49,234 nucleotides of DNA, from positions 1 through 49,234 of the forward strand of contig JAHEDW010000009.1 in the NCBI GenBank assembly GCA_024641025.1, given 5' to 3'. Source of the DNA: Gallionella sp. (GTDB lineage Bacteria > Pseudomonadota > Gammaproteobacteria > Burkholderiales > Gallionellaceae). Position 1 is the stretch's first letter. Each line of letters starts with the position of its first letter. The notes beneath the pieces are model-generated. The model saw only the letters and a list, made by a program, of their open reading frames with translations, was not told where the DNA came from and did not search any database. Positions 33,570-41,262 of the stretch are shown in pieces. A program made the translations under genes and the position numbers.

Positions 33570-34967
33570 CTAGAAGATGGCAGTCAGTTGGACTCCTACT
33601 TTGTTACCTACGCCATCTAGATTGTAGTTAGGTGTATTAGGCGGTGGGGCAGTACACGGAGATACTCCCGAGTCGCACTTGAAGCTTCGCTTCTCATAGT
33701 TAACGGTCACGCGGGTCTTGAGATTGAAATGGTACTGCACCCCAAAGGTCCACTTATCGAACTTGTGTTGGTTCACTCGATCTTTAAGACGGGTCATGGT
33801 ATCGAAACGTGCATCCAGTTCCCACTTGGAGTTCGGTACATACCAGCCACCTTCAAGATACCAGCCGTTGGCTTTGGCGTCTGCGCCATTACCTTGTGCA
33901 ACGTTATTGGTAAAGTAAAAGTTTGGCTTGTCCGGGCCAACCCAGATCATGCCATCAGCAGTGATGTACTCAGCCGTGACACGGAAGGGCTTATTCATAT
34001 ATTTCAACCCAAGGCCAGCGCGGTCACGTTTGTATGATTCGGGGTTGTCGACATTATCATTAGTCTTATCAAGCAAACGCTTCCCAGATTGATTCCATGC
34101 GAAGAACTTCAATCCTTCTGCCTTGGGTCCTTTGCCACCCAACTTTTTCTCTGCCGACAAGTAGAGATATTTATCAAGCTCACCATCGCTGTTGTCAAAC
34201 TCGATGCCATTGCCATTACCAATCATCCCGGCATAGGAAACTTCCCAATCCTGGCCAACATCAAAAGCGTCGAACACCTGCACACCTACATCGCGAAAGG
34301 CACCAACTGGGGTGGTAAATCCATTCAAGCTATTTCCTGCCTGAAGCTGTGTTGTGGTAAAAGGCCCAAGGTTGCCAGTAGCTGCATTTGAACCTGGAAT
34401 GTTGGTGTATGCCCTGTTTGGAAAACGCTCCAGCAACAGCCCGTTAGTAACTTCGGTGAAGTTGATGTAATCGAAAACATGGATGGCCTGGAGTCCTTCC
34501 TCAGCACCAGGATACTTGAACAAGCCGGTACGAATACGCGCACCCGGTATGTAGTTAAGGGTAATACTGGCATCAGTCATTTTGGCAAAAGTATAGTCCG
34601 CTCCACCGTGTGTGGTGCCATTGTTGCCCATTTCCAACAACAGGAAGTAATTAATATGACTGTCAATCGGGAAGCCTGTGCCACGCGCGCCGATTCGAGC
34701 TCGGTTGATGTTAAAACCTGACTGGGAATTCAAGTCTGGGCCGAGCAATTTTGGGGGGACATACCCTCCGGCTGCATTGGGACTACTGTAATCCTTTTGA
34801 TAGACCGCCTGTATAAAGCCCCACACATTTGCACGGGCAGAAGCGCCAGGATCCTCTGTTCCCTGCAGCATCAACCAGTTGGCTGCGTGTGCTCCCACTG
34901 TGATAGTGAAAGAAAGCGCGCAGGCTGCACTGATCACGGCGTACTTGAATAATTTTCTGTCTCCCAT
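33570..34967 (-). CDS. Outer-membrane porin
   Basis: A 465-aa beta-barrel with signal peptide (about 1-28, ending GAHA) and a C-terminal phenylalanine (GVQLTAIF) as in Gram-negative porins. The pattern of alternating strands, GFNINRARIGARGTGFP and WTFGVQYHFNLKTRVTVNYE, resembles the OprO/OprP-like phosphate-selective group. AGGAG stands 7 nt before the ATG. Flanked by DUF302 and DsrE-like exported proteins; passage of sulfur oxyanions is a reasonable guess, not shown by the sequence. Confidence 0.88.
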   Translation of the reverse strand: MGDRKLFKYAVISAACALSFTITVGAHAANWLMLQGTEDPGASARANVWGFIQAVYQKDYSSPNAAGGYVPPKLLGPDLNSQSGFNINRARIGARGTGFPIDSHINYFLLLEMGNNGTTHGGADYTFAKMTDASITLNYIPGARIRTGLFKYPGAEEGLQAIHVFDYINFTEVTNGLLLERFPNRAYTNIPGSNAATGNLGPFTTTQLQAGNSLNGFTTPVGAFRDVGVQVFDAFDVGQDWEVSYAGMIGNGNGIEFDNSDGELDKYLYLSAEKKLGGKGPKAEGLKFFAWNQSGKRLLDKTNDNVDNPESYKRDRAGLGLKYMNKPFRVTAEYITADGMIWVGPDKPNFYFTNNVAQGNGADAKANGWYLEGGWYVPNSKWELDARFDTMTRLKDRVNQHKFDKWTFGVQYHFNLKTRVTVNYEKRSFKCDSGVSPCTAPPPNTPNYNLDGVGNKVGVQLTAIF

Positions 34968-35055
34968 TTTGATACTCCTGTAATAATTATTTACTGCGTC
35001 AACTTAACAGGGTTCATACCCCAGATATATATACTCATGTTCAAGTCATGGCGTG

Positions 35056-35505
35056 TCAGGGTTTGACGTATATGTAACCTTTCTTGACCAATTCACCGAT
35101 ACGCACGATCCCGCCAGGCACAACCGTCGCATCAGGGTTGAGCTTAGGTTCATACCCTAGCTGTTTGGTCATACCCTTGAGCGTATTGCCGCACGCGGAG
35201 AATTTCACGCCGCTCTGGAAAAGCGAATCGATGCGTTTCGCATTGACGTTTTCATCAAACAAGAGGCGCAGGCCTGGGCCATAGGCAACGATCTCTATCA
35301 CTACCTCACCAGGCGGGTAGGCATCAAGCAGATTGGAGGCGTTGTTCAAGATCAGTTCCTGCTTGGAAGGATCCATATCACTGATGTGAAGGACATATTT
35401 GTAGTCGGCGAAGGTCAGTTCGTCAGCTGACAAGACGGGCGGAGCTACTGACATCATAAGAAGAGATGTCATGACAAGTAAGATTGACCGAAAATTATTA
35501 AGCAT
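35056..35505 (-). CDS. Exported DsrE-like protein
   Basis: A 149-aa protein with signal peptide (about 1-26, ending PPVLSA) and a single DsrE-like domain (KYVLHISDMD, NNASNLLDAYPPGEVVIEIV, GPGLRLLF). C105 (KFSACGNTLKGM) is at the position where the family carries persulfide sulfur. The start is ATG 35505 with GGAG at 7 nt; the open frame further upstream has no SD. It is transcribed away from the ECF sigma gene, from a promoter of the same form. The closest relative in the window seems to be the C-terminal part of the anti-sigma factor at 36376, with C205 at the matching place. Confidence 0.88.
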   Translation of the reverse strand: MLNNFRSILLVMTSLLMMSVAPPVLSADELTFADYKYVLHISDMDPSKQELILNNASNLLDAYPPGEVVIEIVAYGPGLRLLFDENVNAKRIDSLFQSGVKFSACGNTLKGMTKQLGYEPKLNPDATVVPGGIVRIGELVKKGYIYVKP

Positions 35506-35555
35506 CGTAAATCTCCAGAATGAGGTGAGTACTGCAATGAAATCATCTAGGTAAA

Positions 35556-35603
35556 GCTGCAACCCATGAACAAGTAAAGATTTCTATATTCATTAGTTGC
35601 AGC
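35556..35603 (-). other. Leader hairpin upstream of the exported DsrE-like gene
   Basis: On the minus strand GCTGCAAC (35596-35603) pairs with GTTGCAGC (35556-35563); an inner ATGAA/TTCAT pair extends the stem after a 2-nt internal loop. It lies in the roughly 180-nt leader between the predicted ECF promoter and the ATG. No U-tract follows, so it is more likely a stability or control element than a terminator. Confidence 0.45.
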
Positions 35604-35693
35604 AAAATTCTTAGGATTTAATGACTTGTCTCATTTCGCGCTTTCTCCCTTAATAGTTGTGTTATGGTTATTTCTGTTTGTTACTAGTTTCAG

Positions 35694-35721
35694 TAGACGA
35701 AGGGAGACTTAGATTTATTCC
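35694..35721 (-). promoter_or_regulatory. ECF-type promoter towards the exported DsrE-like gene
   Basis: On the minus strand GGAATA (35716-35721), 16 nt, CGTCTA (35694-35699). Identical in both hexamers and spacing to the plus-strand promoter 24 nt away. GGAA- and CGTC-type elements are the usual -35 and -10 forms recognised by ECF sigma factors. Confidence 0.75.
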
Positions 35722-35745
35722 TTGTTTTTTTATTTTTGAATTCAT

Positions 35746-35773
35746 GGAATATTTCATCATCCTATTGCGTCTA
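35746..35773 (+). promoter_or_regulatory. ECF-type promoter of the sigma/anti-sigma operon
   Basis: GGAATA (35746-35751), 16 nt, CGTCTA (35768-35773), 45 nt before the sigma factor ATG. Suggests that the sigma factor drives its own operon. Confidence 0.75.
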
Positions 35774-35818
35774 TAAAATGATTAGCGAATTCCCAATTCT
35801 TTAGGTGAAGCGTACGCA

Positions 35819-36379
35819 ATGAAAATTCTTTCAATGTTCTGTGGTTCAGAATCGTTCCAGAAACAATTGGAGCAGCTGCGGCCAAAGCTATATCGTGTGG
35901 CATTTTCATGGTGTAACAATGCATCGCTTGCAGATGACCTGGTACAGGAAACACTTGTGAAGGCTCTAAATAATTCCAGCCAGTTGCGTGACCCGACTCT
36001 GATGAAAAGTTGGATGTTCAGCATTCTGTCCAACTGCTGGCGAGACCATTTTCGCAAGCACAGAGAATTGGAAGATATAGATGAGTTCGATGATTACCGA
36101 ATCGCCAACCAAACCACGCCTGAAGATGTACATGCGCAGTCGCAAATAATTTCCCGGGTATGGGATGCGGTTGCAAAGCTCCCTGTCGGACAACGTCAGG
36201 TTCTTACTCTGGTAGACCTTGAAGAATTTCCCTATGTCGAAGTAGCTTCGATTCTGTCTATCCCTATCGGAACAGTCATGAGTCGCTTGAGTCGCGCACG
36301 ACAATCGTTGAAGACCCTATTGAATGAACTCGCCCCACAGCAATCGGCGAAAATCAGTCAAATAAGGAGAATCGTATGA
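35819..36379 (+). CDS. ECF-family RNA polymerase sigma factor
   Basis: A 186-aa sigma-70 factor of the extracytoplasmic-function type, with region 2 at about 15-85 (LYRVAFSWCNNASLADDLVQ, MKSWMFSILSNCWRDHFRKH) and region 4 at about 118-170 (LPVGQRQVLTLVDLEEFPYV, IPIGTVMSRLSRARQSLK). No region 3, as expected. The gene overlaps the anti-sigma gene by 4 nt (ATGA), so the two are translationally coupled. Matching ECF-type promoters stand before this operon and before the divergent exported DsrE-like gene. The environmental signal is inferred from the anti-sigma factor to be periplasmic and sulfur-related. Confidence 0.95.
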   Translation: MKILSMFCGSESFQKQLEQLRPKLYRVAFSWCNNASLADDLVQETLVKALNNSSQLRDPTLMKSWMFSILSNCWRDHFRKHRELEDIDEFDDYRIANQTTPEDVHAQSQIISRVWDAVAKLPVGQRQVLTLVDLEEFPYVEVASILSIPIGTVMSRLSRARQSLKTLLNELAPQQSAKISQIRRIV

Positions 36380-37122
36380 TCAACAATCATAATATTTCGG
36401 ACGAATACCTGAATTCCTTTGTCGATAATGAACTAGCATTGGATGAACAAAGCGAAATATTCAACGCTATTGGCAAAGACGAGATACTGAAACAGCGTGT
36501 GTGCGAACTACGCGGCTTGAAGGAAATGGTTCAACATGCTTACCGCCAACCTCCAACACACAACAGATCTCCAATCAATAAGATCCGCAGTTGGTGGCAA
36601 CCTCTTTTTCAGAAGATGCCAAGCCTCGCGGCCTGCATGTCACTTGTATTGTTGGGATGGGGATCAGGCTGGCTGATGTTCACAGGCCCACTGACAACAA
36701 ACACCTTTAAAACAATGGGTCTGTTCCAGGCTTCCCAAGTCAACGAACATTCCGAAGAACCGGGCAACTTCATTGTTCATGTCAGCAATTCCAATCCTGT
36801 CAGACTCAAGACTGCACTTGATGAAACCGAGAACCTACTCGCGGCCTACAAACGGGAGAACCGTCAAGTCCAAGTGGAAATAATCGCCGCTTCTAGTGGC
36901 ATGAATTTACTACGCTCAGATGTCTCTCCTTTTGCAAAACGGATTGCTTTGATGCAATCAAAATATCCGAATCTGGATTTCCTTGCTTGCAGCCAGACAA
37001 TCAGCAAGTTGCAGCAAAAAGGTATAACCGTTCAGCTTTTGCCGCATACTGGAATAGCGCCTTCTGCTGTAGAGCAGATCAACAAGCGACTGCTTGAGGG
37101 CTGGGACTATGTCAGGGTATAA
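36376..37122 (+). CDS. Transmembrane anti-sigma factor with periplasmic DsrE-like domain
   Basis: A 248-aa membrane protein in three parts. Residues 1-60 are an anti-sigma N-terminal domain (SDEYLNSFVDNELALDEQSE), helical, with a single cysteine (C43) and no zinc HxxxCxxC set. Residues about 82-103 are one hydrophobic span (LAACMSLVLLGWGSGWLMF). Residues about 130-248 follow the DsrE-like pattern of the exported protein at 35056: NFIVHVSNSN, DETENLLAAYKRENRQVQVE, then DFLACSQTISKLQQKGI with C205 where that protein has C105. The domain order puts the DsrE-like part in the periplasm. This suggests that the sigma factor is released or held according to the state of that domain, for instance a persulfide on C205 (inference). 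Confidence 0.85.
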   Translation: MINNHNISDEYLNSFVDNELALDEQSEIFNAIGKDEILKQRVCELRGLKEMVQHAYRQPPTHNRSPINKIRSWWQPLFQKMPSLAACMSLVLLGWGSGWLMFTGPLTTNTFKTMGLFQASQVNEHSEEPGNFIVHVSNSNPVRLKTALDETENLLAAYKRENRQVQVEIIAASSGMNLLRSDVSPFAKRIALMQSKYPNLDFLACSQTISKLQQKGITVQLLPHTGIAPSAVEQINKRLLEGWDYVRV

Positions 37123-37169
37123 ACACGAAGCAGGCAACAAGTAATGAAATTGTGTAAATATTTGAGAGG

Positions 37170-37198
37170 TTGTATTAAGTTTATAAGTGTTATATAAA
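37170..37198 (+). promoter_or_regulatory. Predicted sigma-70 promoter of the sox operon
   Basis: TTGTAT (37170-37175), 17 nt, TATAAA (37193-37198), 40 nt before soxX. It has no ECF-type element, so sox is probably not a direct target of the neighbouring sigma factor, except by read-through. Confidence 0.5.
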
Positions 37199-37238
37199 GT
37201 TATTAACCACAAAGATTTTCAAAGAGGAGGAGAATGTA

Positions 37239-37598
37239 ATGCGCATTAAAACGACCATTGTTTTTTCGCTTGTAGCCTCTCTGGGCCTCGCAAGTCTAGG
37301 ATTTGCGGCTGATGGAGATGAACCGGCTGATGGCCGGAGCTTGGCTTTCGACAGAAAAAAGGGTAATTGTCTCGCATGCCATGCGATTCCATCCGAACGC
37401 AAGGCCGAATCCCCCGGTAATATTGGGCCACCTCTTGTGAACATGAAGGAACGTTATCCTGATCGTGACAAGTTGCGCGCCAGGATATGGGACGAAACAA
37501 AAATCAACCCTGATTCCGTGATGCCCCCCTTTGGCAGGAATAAAATTCTTACTGAAGAAGAAATCGATCTTGTCACAGATTACATACAAGGTCTTTAA
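37239..37598 (+). CDS. soxX: SoxX, c-type cytochrome subunit of SoxXA
   Basis: A 119-aa exported monoheme cytochrome with signal peptide (about 1-23) and heme site CLACH (44-48); M95 in DSVMPPFG is the likely axial methionine. With SoxA it couples thiosulfate oxidatively to the cysteine of SoxY. GGAGG precedes the ATG. First gene of soxXYZAB. Confidence 0.94.
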   Translation: MRIKTTIVFSLVASLGLASLGFAADGDEPADGRSLAFDRKKGNCLACHAIPSERKAESPGNIGPPLVNMKERYPDRDKLRARIWDETKINPDSVMPPFGRNKILTEEEIDLVTDYIQGL

Positions 37599-37625
37599 GT
37601 TGAATCTTAATTTGAAAGGTGTGAT

Positions 37626-38096
37626 ATGAATCAATTTCGTAGAGCGTTTTTGAAAGGCGCTGGTACCGTCGGAACGGTCGCGATGGCGATCGCAACAGGC
37701 TTGCTCAAACCAGGTGCAGTATTTGCCGCAACCTGGAACACCCTAGCCTTCACCACGAAGGATCTCTCGGAAGCTATTTCAAATGCAGGCTATGCCGGTG
37801 CAACTGATAGCAGCGATATCGTTATCAAGGCTCCAGATATTGCAGAAAATGGCGCCGTGGTGCCGGTTTCAGCGACTTGCAACATCCCAGGGACAACTTC
37901 AATGGCCATTTTCGTCGAGAAGAACCCAGCCCCAATGATTGCTGATTTTGCATTTTCAAACGGCGCCGAACCCTATATCTCCACGCGCATAAAGATGGCC
38001 AAGACTTCTGTCGTACGCGTATCGGTTAAGGCAGGCGGAAAGAATTACACCAATAGCCGAGAAGTGAAGGTGACAATCGGCGGTTGCGGCGGTTGA
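37626..38096 (+). CDS. soxY: SoxY, sulfur-carrier protein
   Basis: A 156-aa Tat-exported protein (FRRAFLKGAGTVGTVAMA). The mature protein ends in the swinging arm KVTIGGCGG, with C154 as the residue to which thiosulfate is bound. It forms a dimer with SoxZ in the periplasm. 27 nt after soxX. Confidence 0.96.
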   Translation: MNQFRRAFLKGAGTVGTVAMAIATGLLKPGAVFAATWNTLAFTTKDLSEAISNAGYAGATDSSDIVIKAPDIAENGAVVPVSATCNIPGTTSMAIFVEKNPAPMIADFAFSNGAEPYISTRIKMAKTSVVRVSVKAGGKNYTNSREVKVTIGGCGG

Positions 38097-38161
38097 TCCC
38101 GCTTGACCCAACTGTAAATTGTCCTGATCGGTAAATTTAACAAATTTGAAGGGATATAAAC

Positions 38162-38473
38162 ATGGCTGATGCAATGAAAATGCGCGCAACGATGGATGGC
38201 GACGCAGTAGATGTGAAGGTGCTTATTCAGCACCCAATGGACACCGGGTTGTTAAAGGATAAAAACGACAAGCTCATACCGGCGCACTTTATCAACCAAG
38301 TTGTTGCCACTTTGAACGGCAAGACTGTCATTGACTCGCAATGGGGAACTGGCATTGCTAAGAACCCGTTTATCGGATTCAGAATCAAAGGTGCCAAACC
38401 CGGCGACAAGGTCGGCATCAATGCGGTAGACAATCTCGGCACCAAGTACGATGGCGAAGTGGTCGTTGCCTGA
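38162..38473 (+). CDS. soxZ: SoxZ, partner of SoxY
   Basis: A 103-aa beta-sandwich protein without signal peptide (exported with SoxY). Typical features are VDVKVLIQHPMDTGLLKD and HFINQVVATLNGKTV. It binds SoxY and lets the carrier arm visit SoxXA and SoxB. Confidence 0.96.
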   Translation: MADAMKMRATMDGDAVDVKVLIQHPMDTGLLKDKNDKLIPAHFINQVVATLNGKTVIDSQWGTGIAKNPFIGFRIKGAKPGDKVGINAVDNLGTKYDGEVVVA

Positions 38474-38529
38474 TTCAGGTCAAAGGCTTTGAGAATTTTT
38501 GATTCTTCCAACCAAGGGGAAAACAAGAC

Positions 38530-39363
38530 ATGAAACGGAAACTCACACTCATTACCGCGGGACTGATCCTGCTGGGCTGTGCAAATACGGGGCCCGCTAA
38601 AGGCCCTGAAGAAGACCGCAATGCTTTGCTAAAACACTACCAACAAACCTTTCCTGACATCAAGTTCGAAAATTATATCTACGGCGCTTTGGCCATGAAT
38701 CCAGATGCCAAAGCCCAGTACGATGAAATCATGTCATTTCCGCCCTATTCCATCGATCTGGATAAAGGACAGAAAATGTGGGGGACACCTTTCAAAAACG
38801 GCAAGACATTTACTTCATGCTTCCCGAATGGCGGAAAGAATGTTGCCGGCAACTATCCCTATTTCGACAATGCTGCCAACCGTGTCGTGACTTTTGAAAA
38901 TGCCATCAATGCCTGCCTGAAAACAAATGGTGAAGAAGAACTCGAATACGCTGGAAAGGAAATGGGATTGCTGACCGCATATGCCAGAAGCCTGTCAGAC
39001 GGAATGAAAGTGAACGTCAAAGTCGAGGGTTCAGGTGCACTGGCAGCCTATGAAAAAGGCAAGAAGTATTATGAAACTCGGAATGGTCAACTGAACTTTT
39101 CCTGCAAGAGTTGCCATGTTCAGAGTGCCGGCAAATACATTCGCAGCGATCAACTGTCCATGATGATTGGGCAGGCTTCCCATTGGCCCGAATTCCGTGG
39201 TGGTACAGATATCGTTACGCTGCAAGGTCGTTTCAAGCAGTGTGAAAAAAATGTACGCGCAAAACCAAAGGCGGCGAACAGCGAGGAGTACAACAACATG
39301 GAATATTACATTACCTACATGAGCAACGGCCTGCCCATGCAGACCCCGGTATTCCGCAAGTAA
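38530..39363 (+). CDS. soxA: SoxA, cytochrome subunit of SoxXA, apparent lipoprotein
   Basis: A 277-aa exported cytochrome. A lipobox-like LILLGC (C17) ends the signal sequence, suggesting a membrane-anchored lipoprotein rather than a free periplasmic protein. One heme site is present, CKSCH (192-196), and C238 (FKQCEKNVRAKP) is the conserved cysteine that ligates heme in SoxA. C97 and C129 replace the N-terminal heme of diheme SoxA and probably form a disulfide. Catalyses, with SoxX, the attachment of thiosulfate to SoxY. Confidence 0.95.
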   Translation: MKRKLTLITAGLILLGCANTGPAKGPEEDRNALLKHYQQTFPDIKFENYIYGALAMNPDAKAQYDEIMSFPPYSIDLDKGQKMWGTPFKNGKTFTSCFPNGGKNVAGNYPYFDNAANRVVTFENAINACLKTNGEEELEYAGKEMGLLTAYARSLSDGMKVNVKVEGSGALAAYEKGKKYYETRNGQLNFSCKSCHVQSAGKYIRSDQLSMMIGQASHWPEFRGGTDIVTLQGRFKQCEKNVRAKPKAANSEEYNNMEYYITYMSNGLPMQTPVFRK

Positions 39364-39378
39364 TATCAACGCACCGGA

Positions 39379-39406
39379 TTGAACCGGACATTTTTGTCCG
39401 GTTCAA
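39379..39406 (+). other. Strong hairpin between soxA and soxB
   Basis: A perfect 12-bp inverted repeat TTGAACCGGACA-N4-TGTCCGGTTCAA, 16 nt after the soxA stop and 48 nt before soxB. There is no U-run after it. It may stabilise the upstream soxXYZA message or lower soxB expression. Confidence 0.7.
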
Positions 39407-39454
39407 CTGTGCATATCTCTTCTCCTTGACATCACACCTTTCAGGAGTCTTCTC

Positions 39455-41182
39455 ATGTCCATGAACCGTCGCGAATTTATGCAATTGTTGGCGGTGGCGG
39501 CAGCTTCAGGCTTTGCGTTGAACAGCCGATCTGCATTGTCTGCAGACAGTACCGGCAGCTTCTACGATCTACCTTCCTTTGGCAATGTCTCCCTGCTGCA
39601 CATCACCGATTGTCACGCCCAGTTATTGCCGATCTATTTTCGGGAGCCAAATGTCAACATTGGATTAGGCCAAAGCATGAACAAGGCCCCTCACCTTGTC
39701 GGTGAAAAGTTGCTCAAGTCTTTCGGCATAAAGCCAGGAACGCGTGAAGCTCATGCATTCACCTACCTCGATTTTGAAAATGCGGCCCGTACCTATGGCA
39801 AAGTAGGTGGCTTCGCCCACTTGTCCACACTGATCAAGAAAATCCGTTCCAACCGTCCGGGCGCTCTCCTGCTCGACGGCGGGGACACTTGGCAGGGTTC
39901 AGCAACAGCTTTATGGACAAAAGGACAGGATATGGTGGATGCCTGCAAGCTACTGGGCGTCGATGTGATGACAGGGCACTGGGAGTTCACCCTGGGTGCA
40001 GAACGGGTCAAGCAGGTCGTAGACAACGACTTCAAGGGAAAAGTCGATTTCGTAGCGCAGAACATCAAAACCAACGATTTCGGTGATCCGGTTTTCGAGC
40101 CCTACGTGATCAAGCAAATCAATGGCATTCCGGTCGCGATCATTGGCCAAGCATTTCCTTACACTCCGATTGCTAACCCACGATATATGATTCCTGACTG
40201 GAGCTTTGGCGTGCAAGATGACAACATGCAACAGGTTGTCGACGAAGCTCGTGCCAAGGGCGCACAAGTCGTTGTTGTCCTGTCTCACAATGGCATGGAT
40301 GTGGACCTTAAGATGGCAAGTCGGGTCAGCGGTATTGACGCCATCATGGGCGGACATACCCACGATGGCATACCCGCACCAATCAAAGTCAAGAATGCTG
40401 GCGGGCACACCTTGGTGACCAATGCCGGATCCAACGGAAAATTTCTGGGTGTAATGGATTTCGATGTCAAAGGTGGCAAGGTCGCCGACATCAAATACAA
40501 GTTGCTGCCGGTGTTCGCAAACCTGATCGAACCTGATACTGAAATGGCAACATTGATCAAGAATGTGCGAGCACCATATGAAGCCAAACTTGCTGAGAAA
40601 CTTGCGGTGACAGAAGGCACATTGTATCGCCGTGGCAATTTCAACGGTACATTCGATCAACTGATTCTGGATGCATTGATGGAGGTTAAAGGTGCTGATG
40701 CCGCCTTTTCGCCTGGCTTTCGATGGGGGACCTCACTTTTGCCTGGCGAAGCCATCACGCTCGAACATGTAATGGATCAGACTGCGATCACCTATCCCCA
40801 GTCTACGCTAACCGAAATGAAGGGCGAAATGATCAAGGCCATCATGGAAGATGTCTGCGACAATCTTTTCAATCCCGATCCCTACAAACAACAGGGAGGT
40901 GACATGGTTCGTGTCGGCGGCATCAGTTATACCTGTGATCTGCAACAGAGCATTGGCAAGCGCATCAACAACATGATGCTTAAGGGCAAACCCATAGATC
41001 CAAACAAAACATACAAGGTGGCAGGTTGGGCACCTGTTGCAGAAGGCGCAGAAGGAGAACCTATCTGGGAGGTTGTAACAAGCTACCTCAAAGACAAAAA
41101 GGTAATCACACCGCGCAAACTCAATCTGCCAAAACTAATAGGCATTGAGGACAACGCTGGCATTGCCCTACCTGAGCGTTGA
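39455..41182 (+). CDS. soxB: SoxB, thiosulfohydrolase
   Basis: A 575-aa Tat-exported enzyme (RREFMQLLAVAAASG) of the 5'-nucleotidase/metallophosphoesterase fold. It hydrolyses the sulfone group off SoxY-bound thiosulfate to release sulfate. Metal-binding motifs are LLHITDCHAQ (D52, H54), LLDGGDTWQGS, VMTGHWEFTLG, VVVLSHNGMD and GGHTHDG, the family's dimanganese set. Length normal. The next genes do not include soxCD, so the remaining sulfane sulfur is not oxidised by Sox. Confidence 0.97.
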   Translation: MSMNRREFMQLLAVAAASGFALNSRSALSADSTGSFYDLPSFGNVSLLHITDCHAQLLPIYFREPNVNIGLGQSMNKAPHLVGEKLLKSFGIKPGTREAHAFTYLDFENAARTYGKVGGFAHLSTLIKKIRSNRPGALLLDGGDTWQGSATALWTKGQDMVDACKLLGVDVMTGHWEFTLGAERVKQVVDNDFKGKVDFVAQNIKTNDFGDPVFEPYVIKQINGIPVAIIGQAFPYTPIANPRYMIPDWSFGVQDDNMQQVVDEARAKGAQVVVVLSHNGMDVDLKMASRVSGIDAIMGGHTHDGIPAPIKVKNAGGHTLVTNAGSNGKFLGVMDFDVKGGKVADIKYKLLPVFANLIEPDTEMATLIKNVRAPYEAKLAEKLAVTEGTLYRRGNFNGTFDQLILDALMEVKGADAAFSPGFRWGTSLLPGEAITLEHVMDQTAITYPQSTLTEMKGEMIKAIMEDVCDNLFNPDPYKQQGGDMVRVGGISYTCDLQQSIGKRINNMMLKGKPIDPNKTYKVAGWAPVAEGAEGEPIWEVVTSYLKDKKVITPRKLNLPKLIGIEDNAGIALPER

Positions 41183-41262
41183 TTTAGCCACTTCAGGCCG
41201 AAGACTATTATTCCGTGGGGATTCCCTTGGATATTTCCGATAATTCATTGAGATAACTATTT

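Noticed and set aside
34968-35055. GGGT-N4-ACCC palindrome upstream of the porin gene as a third copy of the dsrA/tusA element
   Set aside because: The arms are in the opposite order (GGGT first) and there is no second site at 20 nt, so it does not match the pattern.
37123-37238. An ECF-type promoter before soxX
   Set aside because: No GGAATA-N16-CGTCTA or near match is found; a sigma-70 type pair fits better.
39950-40660. 236-aa minus-strand frame
   Set aside because: It is a long shadow of soxB, whose metal motifs fix the plus strand as coding.
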